In this document: positions 33,047-43,773 of the stretch, one piece after another | Layout: every line of letters begins with the position of its first letter | How positions within the stretch are numbered: the first letter of the stretch is position 1 | Assembly (NCBI RefSeq): GCF_036013645.1 | Contig: NZ_CP107870.1 | Coordinates: forward strand, 166,518-230,517 | Length of the DNA: 64,000 bases | Source of the DNA: Streptomyces sp. NBC_00490 | Lineage (GTDB): Bacteria; Actinomycetota; Actinomycetes; Streptomycetales; Streptomycetaceae | Direction: 5' to 3' | Program-made: the position numbers and the translations under genes | Notes under the pieces: generated by a model | What the model saw: the letters and a program-made list of their open reading frames with translations, nothing else | Told to the model about the DNA's origin: nothing | The model's database searches: none

Positions 33047-34363
33047 TCAGAGCAGTTCGGTGTGCGCGGTCGCGGCGAACGCGGTCAGCAGCCCGGCCAC
33101 GTCCCCCGCGAACGCCTCCAGTTCGGCCCGCTCGGCGAACTCGCTGTCGGCGTGCGCGTGGTTGGCCTCCAGGTCACCCGGCCCGAGCACCGCGGTGAAC
33201 ACCCCCGGCAGGCCGCCCGTCCAGATCGCGTCGCAGGTGAAGGCCGGCAGGTCGGCGGGCCAGCGGGGCAGACCCACCCGCCCGGTCAGCAGCTCCTCGG
33301 CCCAGCCGTCGTGGGCGTCCAGCGTGGGAAGCCGTCGTTTGAGCCAGTCCACCCGGGTGATCAGCGCACCGTCCGCCGCGGTCTTCGCCAGCAGCGTGCT
33401 GTCGGCGAACAGGGCACGGAACCCGGTGAGCCCCGCCCGCACCTCGTCGTGCAGCGCCTTCTCCAGAGCGGCGCCCTCGGCGGCGGACCCGTACGACAGG
33501 TTCAGCAGTAACTGCCCACTGCCGTACACCTTGTTGTGCAGCGGCCCCGTCTGCAGGCCCGCCACACACACCTGCCCGCTGCCGGCCTGGGTGGGCAGCG
33601 TCAGCGCCAGATGCCCGGCCAGATGGCCCAGCAGCACACTCGCGTTGTGCCCGGCGGCCGGGGCGTCGTCGATCGCGTCGTCCCCGTCGACCTGCACGCG
33701 GGCGGTCATCGCGGCCGTGGAACGGGTCAGCAGCCGCCCGCGCGTGGGCTCGCAGAAGATGTTCAGCCGGCCCGTGTAACCCTGTTCGACCAGCGGCCGG
33801 GTGCCGAACACCCCCATGGCGCCGCCCTCTTCGCCGGACACCACCTGGATCAGCACACCGATCTCGGTGCCGATCCGCGGATCCTCGGCCGCCGCCGCGC
33901 GGATGCCGGCCAGCAGCGCCACCGCGGGCCCCTTCGCGTCGATGGCACCACGCCCGAAGAACGTGTCACCGTCCAGCTTCACCGGCTGCCGCCCGGCGAC
34001 GGTGTCCATGTGCACGTTGAACATCACCGTCGACTGGCGGGGCAGCTCCGGCCCCAACCGCAGCACCAGACTGGGCTGCACCCGCAGGAACTCGGGATCG
34101 CGGGCGATCGCGGCACGCACCGCGGCCGGCACCTGCTCGTCGGTGAGCTCCTCCGCCGCGCACACGCCGTGCCACTCGACGGTGAACCCGAAAGCGCGGG
34201 CCGCCTCCGCGTAGGCGCGCTGGGCCTCCCACAGCCGGACCTCACCGTTCGGCGTGCCCTCCAGCGGGCCGGCCGTGGTCAGCGACAGCAGATGCAGCAG
34301 CAGCTGGTCGTCGTCTCGGGTCAGCGGCGCGTGGCGCGTTCCCTCAGCGGTCGGAGCGGACAC
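33047..34363 (-). CDS. M20-family metallo-amidohydrolase
   Basis: A 438-residue member of the ArgE/DapE/carboxypeptidase family. Metal and catalytic motifs are visible: FNVHMDTV, RGAIDAKGP and VVSGEEGGA, with a later dimerisation domain and a final histidine region NHAHADSEF. The family removes acyl, succinyl or similar groups from amino nitrogen. The start is GTG at 34363 with GAGAGGAG seven bases upstream, which lies inside the end of the upstream TIM-barrel gene (20-bp overlap); a much longer in-frame extension is rejected as antisense noise. The role is probably removal of a protecting acyl group or cleavage of an amide in the pathway. Confidence 0.86.
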   Translation of the reverse strand: MSAPTAEGTRHAPLTRDDDQLLLHLLSLTTAGPLEGTPNGEVRLWEAQRAYAEAARAFGFTVEWHGVCAAEELTDEQVPAAVRAAIARDPEFLRVQPSLVLRLGPELPRQSTVMFNVHMDTVAGRQPVKLDGDTFFGRGAIDAKGPAVALLAGIRAAAAEDPRIGTEIGVLIQVVSGEEGGAMGVFGTRPLVEQGYTGRLNIFCEPTRGRLLTRSTAAMTARVQVDGDDAIDDAPAAGHNASVLLGHLAGHLALTLPTQAGSGQVCVAGLQTGPLHNKVYGSGQLLLNLSYGSAAEGAALEKALHDEVRAGLTGFRALFADSTLLAKTAADGALITRVDWLKRRLPTLDAHDGWAEELLTGRVGLPRWPADLPAFTCDAIWTGGLPGVFTAVLGPGDLEANHAHADSEFAERAELEAFAGDVAGLLTAFAATAHTELL

Positions 34364-35300
34364 GACTGGACTCCTCTCGAACGGTACGGCGGGGATCAAG
34401 GACTTCGGTGGCGACGAGCTGCTCGAGATGGCGGCCGTACTCGGCGAACAGGACGGGCCCGTCATCGCCCAGCTCGGTACGGCTCTCGTGGGGCCGCAGG
34501 GCCAGATGCGGTTCGATCGACCAGACGCCCGCGTAACCGGCCTCCAGCAACAGCCGCAGACAGTCCGCCACCCGGCTCTCGCCCTCGCCCGGCAGGGTGT
34601 AGGCGGCGCCGGCTCCACTGCCCACGGCGTCCTTGACGTGGACGTGGGCCACCGCCTCCGGACAGAGCTCCAGCAGCCGCACCAGTTCGTCGTACGCCCG
34701 GTAGTGGTAGGCGGCACCGTTGCCGGTGTCGAACAGCAGCCGCAGCGCGGGACTGTCGACCTCGGTCAGCAGCCGCCACATCCGCTCCGCGCTGCGCCCC
34801 GCCCAGCCGGCACAGTTCTCGTGCAGGAGCACCAGCCCGTACTCGGCGGCCCGCGCGGTCAACACCCGCATCCGGCGGATCACCTCGGCGCCCCAGTCGG
34901 CGTCGTCGAGACCGTCGTTGGGATACGACATGACTCTCACGTAACGGGTGCCGAGCGCCGCGCAGCGGGGGCCGAGCCGCTCCAGCTCCCACAGATCGGC
35001 GTCGATGCCCTGGCTGATCGGCCGTGACCAGTCGGCGATCCGCGAGTCCACGCAGGCGATGCCGAGACCCGCCGCACGCACCGTGCGCACGCAGGTGTCG
35101 AAGGCCTCGCCGTCCAGGTCGGCGAGGGCGACCCCGCCGATGCTGCGCAGCTCGATCAGCTGCCAGCCCAGGCTCGTGACCGCCGCGATCTGGTGGTCGA
35201 GGCTGCGTCCGGCCTCGTCGCCGATGCCGGCGTAGAGGATCCCGGGCACCGCCTCCCCCCGCGGAAGCGGGCCGACGGCCACGGTGCGGTCAGGAAGCAT
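34344..35300 (-). CDS. TIM-barrel sugar-phosphate isomerase/epimerase-like protein
   Basis: A 318-residue AP-endonuclease-2-type TIM barrel. Metal ligands are visible in order: LLHENCAGW (Glu), LLFDTGN (Asp), VAHVHVKDA (His/Asp) and WSIEPHLAL (Glu). Family members isomerise or epimerise free or phosphorylated ketoses and inosose derivatives. It overlaps the upstream Gfo/Idh/MocA gene by 11 bp and the downstream M20 gene by 20 bp, so the three are tightly coupled. Together with two Gfo/Idh/MocA dehydrogenases this is the classical kit for remodelling an inositol or hexose ring. Confidence 0.88.
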   Translation of the reverse strand: MLPDRTVAVGPLPRGEAVPGILYAGIGDEAGRSLDHQIAAVTSLGWQLIELRSIGGVALADLDGEAFDTCVRTVRAAGLGIACVDSRIADWSRPISQGIDADLWELERLGPRCAALGTRYVRVMSYPNDGLDDADWGAEVIRRMRVLTARAAEYGLVLLHENCAGWAGRSAERMWRLLTEVDSPALRLLFDTGNGAAYHYRAYDELVRLLELCPEAVAHVHVKDAVGSGAGAAYTLPGEGESRVADCLRLLLEAGYAGVWSIEPHLALRPHESRTELGDDGPVLFAEYGRHLEQLVATEVLDPRRTVREESSRVRSDR

Positions 35301-36336
35301 GAGGCACGACCTCCGGCTGGAAGGCCGAGACCTCGGCCCCCAGACGGGACAGCCGCGCGTGCTCCTTCGCCTCGGCGAGCAGTGTGGTCACACCGGCGTT
35401 GAGCTGGAAGTCGGGCTCCAGGTCGGCGCCGTAGGCGAACTGCTCGTAGGCGTGCACCAGGAACCGGGCGAGCGAGTCGTCCCGGAACACCGGCTGCGGA
35501 ACCAGACCCTCGATCGAGGTGGTCAGGTGCGCGTGGTCGTCGCTCTCGCTGATCGGGTAGTGGCCCACCGCCCAGCCCCGGCTGAAGCCGAGCCGGATGA
35601 CCCGCTCCCGCAGCGGCGAGGCGAGGTCGGAGAAGATCTCCGTCTGGCAGCCCGCCGTGTGGTCCAGGAAGAGCCGCGCGGCCCCCATCTCGGGCACCAC
35701 GACGTTCTTCACCCGCAGATCGCGCAGTTCGGCGCCCACGGTCTTCGCCTCGCCGGCCAGCGACAGCACCACCCCCACCGAGTGCGGAAGCTCCACGTCG
35801 AAGGCGGTCGGATGCCCCTCGGTGGCCAGCGTGCGGGTGATCCGGGGCTTGCGCTGGGCGATGAACACCGTCTCCAGCTCGCCCAGTTCACCGCCCTGCA
35901 CCAGATCGTGCAGCCGCAGGGTCAGCGCGCTCTGGAGCCAGTGCGCGACCACCATGAGCTCCAGCTTGCGCTCGCGCCGCAGGTCATCGATTTCGGGCAG
36001 CTCGGCAACAGTGGCCACCAGGGGCTTCTCCACAAGGATCTTGCGGAAACCGAGATCGGCGAGCTCGGTCAGCGGGGCCAGGCGGTGCGTGGGCGGGGTG
36101 CACAGATGAACGATGGTGTTCTCGGGGTCCAGCAGCTCCCGCGCCCGGGTCAGACTGTCCACGGCGATCACATCGGAGTCCGACAGCTGCGGCGTGCGAG
36201 GGTCGGCGTCATAGACGACGGGTGGCTCGTCGGAGAAGAGTCCGGCATAGCGCTCCATACGGCGCAGACGGCGCAGCACACTCCAGTGCAGTCCGTGGCC
36301 GGAGCGGCCGAAACCGACGATCAGCGTCCTCAGCAT
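35290..36336 (-). CDS. Gfo/Idh/MocA-family oxidoreductase (2)
   Basis: A 348-residue dehydrogenase. The Rossmann motif is IVGFGRSGHGLHW and the family signature is VEKPLVATV, with the later LPHSVGVVLSLAG helix. It is not a close copy of the family member at 30914-31852. The ATG at 36336 is chosen because the dinucleotide motif begins seven residues later and a GAGGAG lies upstream; a longer frame reaching 36549 runs through low-complexity Arg/Pro sequence and is rejected. It is the first clear gene of the minus-strand operon. Confidence 0.87.
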   Translation of the reverse strand: MLRTLIVGFGRSGHGLHWSVLRRLRRMERYAGLFSDEPPVVYDADPRTPQLSDSDVIAVDSLTRARELLDPENTIVHLCTPPTHRLAPLTELADLGFRKILVEKPLVATVAELPEIDDLRRERKLELMVVAHWLQSALTLRLHDLVQGGELGELETVFIAQRKPRITRTLATEGHPTAFDVELPHSVGVVLSLAGEAKTVGAELRDLRVKNVVVPEMGAARLFLDHTAGCQTEIFSDLASPLRERVIRLGFSRGWAVGHYPISESDDHAHLTTSIEGLVPQPVFRDDSLARFLVHAYEQFAYGADLEPDFQLNAGVTTLLAEAKEHARLSRLGAEVSAFQPEVVPHAS

Positions 36337-36343
36337 GGTGGGT

Positions 36344-36500
36344 TCACTCCTCGGGCAGGCTCGGTCGGTGGTAGCGGTGGGCCGCCTGGGCGGCGATGAG
36401 GCGCTCGACGCTCGCCCGCACCCCGGCCGCCGGCCCGTATCCCTCGCACACGGCCGCCAGACCGGGCCGGTACGAGGGGATGCGCGATGGCGAGGTTCAT
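36344..36500 (-). pseudogene. possible short gene with a frame change, ahead of the operon
   Basis: On the minus strand AAAAGGACGTT precedes ATG 36500 (MNLAIAHP...), a good ribosome site. After about eight codons the third-position G/C signal moves to the next frame, which then reads AAVCEGYGPAAGVRASVERL, continues through AAHRYHRPSLPEE and stops at 36344, eight bases before the operon's first ATG. This pattern suggests a ~50-residue protein interrupted by a one-base shift near 36475, or a sequencing error. No homologue is recognised. Confidence 0.35.
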
Positions 36501-37106
36501 AACGTCCTTTTCTTAACTTTTCGGGCAGTCGAAGGGCAGCAACGGACACGGGCCCGGGTGAGCGACGTGGTGCGGCGGTCCGGGCCGCGACAACGGGGGA
36601 GAGGAAGAGCCGAACCAGCGCGTCAGAAGCAGCGGCGGGTCAGCCGGACGGCGTCGAGGAGAAGCGGGCGAAGCCCACCCTCAGGTCGCACCCTCAAGCA
36701 AAGGCCACCGCGCCCGGTGGTCCCGACCAGGGCGGTGAAGCGCTGCCACATACACGGCTCCAAAGGTGTGTCAGCGGATACGTCGGCGAGTGCGTCGGCT
36801 CTGTCATCTCGTGTCTCCCGTTTCGGCGGATCGGGATGCAGCGAGCGTGCCGACAGACGTCAACACCCGTCAACGAAACCGCCCTTCGAGGCCCGCACTC
36901 GCACGCAGAACCGCCTCTGCCCCCCTGCCCGCTGCCACGCCCGCCCCCGACCCGGCCCGTCCTGCCATACGCCCTACACGCCCCCACACGGCCCTTGCCA
37001 TGCGCTTGCCATCCACGGACCACACCCCCGCACACCACGGCCGCCGAGCCCCGCTCCAGCGTCCGTCTTGGATCTCTCGACCCGGCCCGCCCTACCGTCT
37101 TATGAC
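36501..37106. other. 606-bp intergenic region between the operon and sdhC
   Basis: No supported gene. The left end carries AAGTTAAGAAAAGG on the minus strand, an AT-rich stretch suited to a promoter for the minus-strand operon. The part from about 36880 to 37090 is unusually C-rich on the plus strand. In many Streptomyces a LysR gene precedes sdhC, but none is present here. Confidence 0.4.
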
Positions 37107-37814
37107 ATGGCTTTGGCAACACGGACAGACCGACGACCGTCCATGGCACGCACCCTGTGGGACAGCTCCATCGGCAAGAAGACCGTCATGGCCGTCAGCG
37201 GTCTGATCATGCTGCTGTACCTGGTCCTGCACATGCTGGGGAACCTGAAGATCTTCTTCGGCACCGACGACTTCAACGGATACGCCCACTGGCTCCGCAC
37301 ACTGGGAGAGCCGGCCCTGCACTACGAATGGGTGCTGTGGGGCCTACGCGTGGTACTGGTGATCGCGGTCGTCGCCCACGGAATCTCGGCCTACCAACTC
37401 AGCCGCCGCGACATCAGGGCACGCCCCACCCAGTACGTCCACAAGAAGCAGAGAGCCACCTACGCGACGAGAACCCTGCGCTGGGGCGGCATCATCCTCG
37501 GCCTGTTCATCGTCTGGCACCTGCTGGACCTGACGACCGGCACGGTCCACTCGGGCGGTTTCCAGGAGGGGCGGCCGTACCAGAACGTCGTGGACACCTT
37601 CTCCACCTGGTACGGCAACGTCATCTACATCCTGGCGGTCTCGGCCCTGGGCCTGCACATCCGGCACGGCTTCTGGAGTGCCGCCCAGACCCTGGGCGCC
37701 GGCAACCGCACCCGCGACCGCGCCCTGAAGGCCACAGCCAATGTTCTCGCACTGCTGCTCACGGTCGGCTTCCTCGTCGTGCCCGTGAGCGTGATGACCG
37801 GAGTGGTGAGCTGA
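37107..37814 (+). CDS. sdhC: succinate dehydrogenase/fumarate reductase cytochrome b subunit
   Basis: A 235-residue membrane anchor with five hydrophobic helices, the single-polypeptide type that binds two b hemes and menaquinone. It begins after a basic leader ([28 protein letters not shown]); histidines for heme ligation occur in LHMLGN, VVAHGI, IVWHLLD and GLHIRHGFW. The ATG at 37107 gives the [11 protein letters not shown] leader typical of Streptomyces; ATG 37143 is an alternative. Two bases separate it from sdhA. Confidence 0.9.
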   Translation: MALATRTDRRPSMARTLWDSSIGKKTVMAVSGLIMLLYLVLHMLGNLKIFFGTDDFNGYAHWLRTLGEPALHYEWVLWGLRVVLVIAVVAHGISAYQLSRRDIRARPTQYVHKKQRATYATRTLRWGGIILGLFIVWHLLDLTTGTVHSGGFQEGRPYQNVVDTFSTWYGNVIYILAVSALGLHIRHGFWSAAQTLGAGNRTRDRALKATANVLALLLTVGFLVVPVSVMTGVVS

Positions 37815-37816
37815 AG

Positions 37817-39762
<1,946 letters not shown>

Positions 39763-39766
<4 letters not shown>

Positions 39767-40509
39767 AGCTCACCCTGCGCGTCTGGCGCCAGAAGAACGC
39801 CCACGCCGAAGGCGCCATGTCCACCTATCAGGTGGACGGGATCTCCTCGGACATGTCGTTCCTGGAGATGCTCGACACCCTCAACGAGGAACTCATCCTG
39901 CGCGGCGAGGACCCGGTCGCCTTCGACCACGACTGCCGTGAAGGCATCTGCGGCGCCTGCTCGCTAGTCATCAACGGGGACGCACACGGGCCCGAGCGGA
40001 CGACCACCTGTCAGCTGCACATGCGGTCCTTCCAGGACGGCGACACGATCGACATCGAGCCGTGGCGGGCCTCGGCCTTCCCGGTGATCAAGGATCTGGT
40101 GGTCGACCGGACCGCGTTCGACCGGATCATCCAAGCCGGCGGCTACATCACCGCACCCACCGGCGCCGCACCGGAGGCCCACGCCACGCCGGTGCCCAAG
40201 CCGGACGCGGACGTCGCGTTCGAGCACGCGGAGTGCATCGGCTGCGGGGCCTGCGTCGCCGCGTGTCCCAACGGGGCGGCGATGCTGTTCACCTCGGCCA
40301 AGGTCAACCACCTCAACGTGCTGCCACAGGGCGGGCCCGAGCGGGAGACCCGGGTGCTGGACATGGTGGCGCAGATGGACGAAGAGGGCTTCGGGGGCTG
40401 CACGCTGGCCGGCGAATGCGCGACCGCCTGCCCCAAGGGCATCCCGCTGGTCTCCATCACCGCCATGAACAAGGAATGGCTACGAGCCACCCGCAAGGCG
40501 CCCCGTTGA
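39763..40509 (+). CDS. sdhB: succinate dehydrogenase/fumarate reductase iron-sulfur subunit
   Basis: A 248-residue protein that passes electrons from FAD to quinone. The [2Fe-2S] motif is [13 protein letters not shown] with the last cysteine in TTTCQL; the C-terminal clusters are [14 protein letters not shown] and [14 protein letters not shown]. All ligands are present. Coupled to sdhA by a 4-bp overlap, it completes sdhCAB. Confidence 0.94.
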
Positions 40510-40587
40510 CCCACCCCCCACCCCCTCCCCACTACACCCGGATCCGGCCTTTAGCGATCCTCTGCCACCACATGCGCACACTGCGTC

Positions 40588-41283
40588 ATGACCCATCCTT
40601 CGGCAACCCTCCCGAAGAGCACCACCACCCTTCTCCTGGCCGAACCCCACACAGGCCGGCGGGCCCGCCGCGCCGCGCTCCTGGCCGCCGAGCCCGACTT
40701 GGAGGTCATGGCCACCTGCTCGGACGAAGCGGAGGTCCACACCCAGCTCGAGCGCCGTATCCCCGACGTGGTCCTGACCGACCCGCGGCTACCCGGAACG
40801 GGCCCCCACGGCACCGGACTGATCCGACGCCTCACCCAGGGCCCGCACCGCATCCCGGTACTGGTGCTCGCCGACCCCGAGCCACTGCACGCGGCCCTCG
40901 AGACGCTCCAAGCGGGCGCCCACGGCCTGCTGTTCAAGGACACCGACGACGACCGGCTACCCCGTGCGGTACGCCTGGTCGCCGGCGGCGAGGCGGTGCT
41001 GTCATCCCGGATCACCTGGCCCCTGATCGACGCCTGCGTACAGCGCTCTCCGCTCCCCGCCCTGGACCGCCTCACCCCACGCGAACGTGAGGTCCTGGCA
41101 CTGACCGGCGCGGGCCTGTCCATCCGGGAGATCGCCGACCGCCTGGTCATCTCCCACTTCACCGCCCGCACCCACGTCAGACGCACCATGGTCAAACTCG
41201 GCGCCCGCCGCCGGGCCGGCCTGGTCGCCATCGCCTACGGAGCCGGCGTGGTCCACCCCCGCACACGCCAGCCCGCCCCCTGA
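40588..41283 (+). CDS. NarL/LuxR-type response regulator
   Basis: A 231-residue regulator with a receiver-like domain (LLLAEPHTGRRARRAALL; phosphoacceptor candidate Asp in VVLTDPRLPG; lysine in LLFKDTDDD) and a C-terminal LuxR helix-turn-helix (LTPREREVLALTGAG, then IREIADRLVISHFTARTHV). The first acidic pocket residue is Glu rather than the Asp pair, but the Asp and Lys are in place. No sensor kinase lies nearby, so it is an orphan. Its 79-bp distance from sdhB leaves room for its own promoter. Confidence 0.87.
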   Translation: MTHPSATLPKSTTTLLLAEPHTGRRARRAALLAAEPDLEVMATCSDEAEVHTQLERRIPDVVLTDPRLPGTGPHGTGLIRRLTQGPHRIPVLVLADPEPLHAALETLQAGAHGLLFKDTDDDRLPRAVRLVAGGEAVLSSRITWPLIDACVQRSPLPALDRLTPREREVLALTGAGLSIREIADRLVISHFTARTHVRRTMVKLGARRRAGLVAIAYGAGVVHPRTRQPAP

Positions 41284-41443
41284 CCCTCCGACCCCACCCA
41301 CCATCCCCAACCCCGCCCTCCACATCCGACTATCGGCAGATTTAGCCGTGTGCAAGGGACACCCGAAAGGCTCGCCCCGTACGACCCACGCGTACGGCAG
41401 CTCGCTACGCCGTGGCCAGGAACGCGACCACAAAGGGGATCCT

Positions 41444-42973
41444 GTGATCAGCAGACGCTCGCTCATACGCACCGGTGCAGGCGTTGGCGCGGCCGCCGCG
41501 CTGACCGTCTCGACCGGCGGGATGCTGCTGGCCGGAGCCGGCTCCGCGTCAGCCGCGCCTTCCTGGGACAGCCTGCGAGCCGCACTCAACGGCACCCTCG
41601 TGCTGCCCGGCGAGTCCACCTACGGTCAGGCGATCCAGCTCCACCAGGCCAAGTGGGACGCGATCCACCCCCAGGCGGTCGCGTACTGCAAGACCGCGTC
41701 CGACGTCGCCACCTGTATCCGCTTCGCCCAGAACAACAGCCTCGCCTTCTCGGTCCGCAGCGGTGGCCACAGCAACGCCGGCTACTCCACCTCGCCCGGC
41801 CTGGTCGTCGATGTCTCCCGCCTCAACTCCGTGCGCACCACGGGATCCACGGTCCGCCTCGGCCCCGGCGCCCAGGGCGTCGATATCACCAACACCCTCT
41901 CCGCGCTGGGCCTCCAGGTCGTCTCCGGCACCTGCCCCACGGTCGCGATGGGCGGCTTCCTCCAGGGCGGCGGCCTCGGCCCGGCATCCCGCAAGTACGG
42001 CACGGCCGCCGACCGCCTGGTCTCGGCGAGGGTGGTCCTGGCCGACGGCAAGTCGGTCACGGCCTCGGCCAACGACAACCCGGACCTGTTCTGGGCCCTG
42101 CGCGGCGGGGGCGGCGGCAACTTCGGCGTTGTCACGGAGTACGAGGTACGCCCGGTCTCGATCCCGTCCCTCACGCTGTTCAACCTGACCTTCGCCTGGT
42201 CCGACGCCGCCGACATCGTCCAGGCCTGGCAGCAGTGGATCATCAGCGGTCCGCGGGAGCTGAACACGCAGCTGCTGTTCACCCTGGCGACCGACCAGGG
42301 CGGCGAGCCGCACGTCATCCTCACCGGCACCTACGCGGGCGCGCAGGCCGCCGCCGAGACCGCCCTCAACACCTTCATGACGTCCCACGGCAAGGCCAGC
42401 GTGACCCGGCAGGTCGTCGAACTGCCCTACCAGCAGGCCATGATGACCATCTTCGGATGCGGCACGCAGACCGTCAGCGAATGCCACCGCGTCGGCTACT
42501 CGCCCGAGGCCGTCCTGCCCCGCGAGTACAACGCCACCTACCGCAACACACTCTTCAGCAAGGCCCAGACCCGCACCTCCATCCAGGACACCCTGGCCCG
42601 AATGGAAGCCTCCCTGCGCCCCGGCCAGTTCCGCGTCCTGGCCCTGCTCTCCTACGGCGGCCGCGTCAACGACTACGGCGTCGGCGCCACCGCCTACTCC
42701 CACCGCACCACCGAGTTCGAGGTAGGCATCCAGCTCGCCCACACCACAGCGGCCCCGACCCAGGAAGACCGGGCCGCAGGAGATGCCTGGCTCAACACCA
42801 CCTTCACCACGGTCGAGACGGCCGGCAACCACGAGTCCTACCAGAACTTCATGGACCCGGCCCTGCCCAACTGGCAGCAGGCCTACTACGGCCGCAACTA
42901 CCCCGTCCTCCAGGCAGTCAAGGCCAACTACGACCCCCACCGCTACTTCAACTTCGCCCAGGCCATCGCCTGA
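41444..42973 (+). CDS. second Tat-exported BBE-type FAD-linked oxidase
   Basis: A 509-residue flavin oxidase with a twin-arginine signal (SRRSLIRTGAGVGAAAAL, ending in ASAAPS). His109 in RSGGHS is the 8-alpha attachment site and Cys164 in GTCPTVAMGG is a candidate second attachment, 55 residues on. The C-terminal NYDPHRYFNFAQAI is the usual BBE signature. The GTG at 41444 has AAAGGGG upstream; a longer frame from 41348 only adds a basic leader before the signal peptide. It is not closely similar to the oxidase at 16279-17961. Its link to the cluster is doubtful because sdh and a regulator intervene. Confidence 0.88.
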   Translation: MISRRSLIRTGAGVGAAAALTVSTGGMLLAGAGSASAAPSWDSLRAALNGTLVLPGESTYGQAIQLHQAKWDAIHPQAVAYCKTASDVATCIRFAQNNSLAFSVRSGGHSNAGYSTSPGLVVDVSRLNSVRTTGSTVRLGPGAQGVDITNTLSALGLQVVSGTCPTVAMGGFLQGGGLGPASRKYGTAADRLVSARVVLADGKSVTASANDNPDLFWALRGGGGGNFGVVTEYEVRPVSIPSLTLFNLTFAWSDAADIVQAWQQWIISGPRELNTQLLFTLATDQGGEPHVILTGTYAGAQAAAETALNTFMTSHGKASVTRQVVELPYQQAMMTIFGCGTQTVSECHRVGYSPEAVLPREYNATYRNTLFSKAQTRTSIQDTLARMEASLRPGQFRVLALLSYGGRVNDYGVGATAYSHRTTEFEVGIQLAHTTAAPTQEDRAAGDAWLNTTFTTVETAGNHESYQNFMDPALPNWQQAYYGRNYPVLQAVKANYDPHRYFNFAQAIA

Positions 42974-42985
42974 CCCTCCCCCTCT

Positions 42986-43022
42986 CGGCGGTCCGCCCAC
43001 CCCTGGTAGGAGCGGACCGCCG
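42986..43022 (+). terminator. 11-bp stem-loop after the second BBE gene
   Basis: CGGCGGTCCGC and GCGGACCGCCG are exact complements around a 15-base loop. It closes the oxidase transcript just before the toxin-antitoxin operator. Confidence 0.65.
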
Positions 43023-43037
43023 CCCCCCAACAAAGTC

Positions 43038-43055
43038 TGGTAACACCTGTTACCA
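43038..43055 (+). promoter_or_regulatory. palindromic operator of the toxin-antitoxin pair
   Basis: TGGTAAC-ACCT-GTTACCA is a perfect 7-bp dyad with a 4-base centre, ending seven bases before the antitoxin ATG. The AT content is higher than in the surroundings. The position is typical for autoregulation by an antitoxin. Confidence 0.72.
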
Positions 43056-43062
43056 TGCCTCT

Positions 43063-43302
43063 ATGGCAAAGACACAACTGGGCGCCCGCGTAGACGACGA
43101 GGTCGCCGAACTCGCCAAGGCCCGAGCCAAGGACCGCGGCCTGAGCATCGGCGACTACATTGCCGAACTCGTCCGCGAGGACACCGACGGCCTGCGCGCC
43201 CGCGGCCTGGACGCCGCCCGCCGCTTCCTCGACGAACACCAGGCGATCTTCGACGAGGCCGAGGACGCCGACCGCACCGCTCCGGGAGCCCACGCCGCGT
43301 AA
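43063..43302 (+). CDS. small antitoxin with ribbon-helix-helix-like start
   Basis: A 79-residue protein. The first half (TQLGARVDDEVAELAKARAK, then GLSIGDYIAELVRED) resembles the ribbon-helix-helix DNA-binding domain of CopG/ParD-type antitoxins: a short beta strand, then two helices. The acidic C-terminus (DEAEDADRTA) would wrap the toxin. The TAA stop overlaps the toxin ATG by one base (TAATG). A palindrome directly upstream is the likely binding site. Confidence 0.82.
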   Translation: MAKTQLGARVDDEVAELAKARAKDRGLSIGDYIAELVREDTDGLRARGLDAARRFLDEHQAIFDEAEDADRTAPGAHAA

Positions 43303-43679
43303 TGGACCTGCACATCGACGTCCCTTGGATCCTGCAGGTCGCCGAGATCGCAGGCGCCCGCGACCCCGCCCCCGACGACTACGGCATCCCGGTCGCCGCG
43401 GTAGCAGCCCACAAGGCCGAGCTCCTGGACCAGCCGGTCTACGACGGCCCCTACGCCCGCGCGGCCGCCCTGGTCCACATCCTCGGCCGCTGCCGCTGGC
43501 TGGAGCGCTCCAACATGGCTGTAGCCGCCGCGACCGGCGTCATGTACCTCGAAGCCTCGGGCATCCCCCTCAAGCCCACCCGCAACGACGCGATCGCCCT
43601 ACGCGACCTCCTCCGCGACCCCACCTGCACCACACCTCGCATCGCGACCCTGCTGCGCACCTGGCCGACAGCCACCTGA
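43302..43679 (+). CDS. Fic/Doc-family toxin-like protein with degenerate motif
   Basis: A 125-residue helical protein matching the Streptomyces Doc-type group: MDLHIDVPWILQVAEIAG, VYDGPYARAAALVHILG, then TGVMYLEASGIPLKP. In canonical Fic/Doc proteins the helix after AALL carries HxFx(D/E)GN(K/G)R, which binds ATP and catalyses AMPylation or phosphorylation. Here the corresponding segment is CRWLERSNMAVAAA, without the histidine or the Gly-Asn-Lys loop. It may be an inactive relative, or may use another chemistry. It is translationally coupled to the antitoxin. Confidence 0.75.
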   Translation: MDLHIDVPWILQVAEIAGARDPAPDDYGIPVAAVAAHKAELLDQPVYDGPYARAAALVHILGRCRWLERSNMAVAAATGVMYLEASGIPLKPTRNDAIALRDLLRDPTCTTPRIATLLRTWPTAT

Positions 43680-43695
43680 GGACACCCACCCCACT

Positions 43696-43720
43696 GTTTG
43701 CCTAAACCTATTAGGCAAAC
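43696..43720 (+). promoter_or_regulatory. 25-bp perfect palindrome upstream of a TetR gene
   Basis: GTTTGCCTAA-ACCTA-TTAGGCAAAC: ten paired bases on each side of a 5-base centre. It is in the leader of the downstream TetR gene, 54 bp before the chosen ATG, and is AT-rich compared with its surroundings. It is almost surely the autoregulatory operator of that protein. Confidence 0.78.
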
Positions 43721-43773
43721 ACAAGATGACCTCAGCCGAACCACCCCGCACCGGCTCCGAGAGGTCAAGAACC

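Noticed and set aside
36396..37106. N-terminal extension of SdhC back to 36396
   Set aside because: The extension is Arg/Pro-rich, lacks coding bias, and SDH cytochrome b proteins begin near the chosen ATG.
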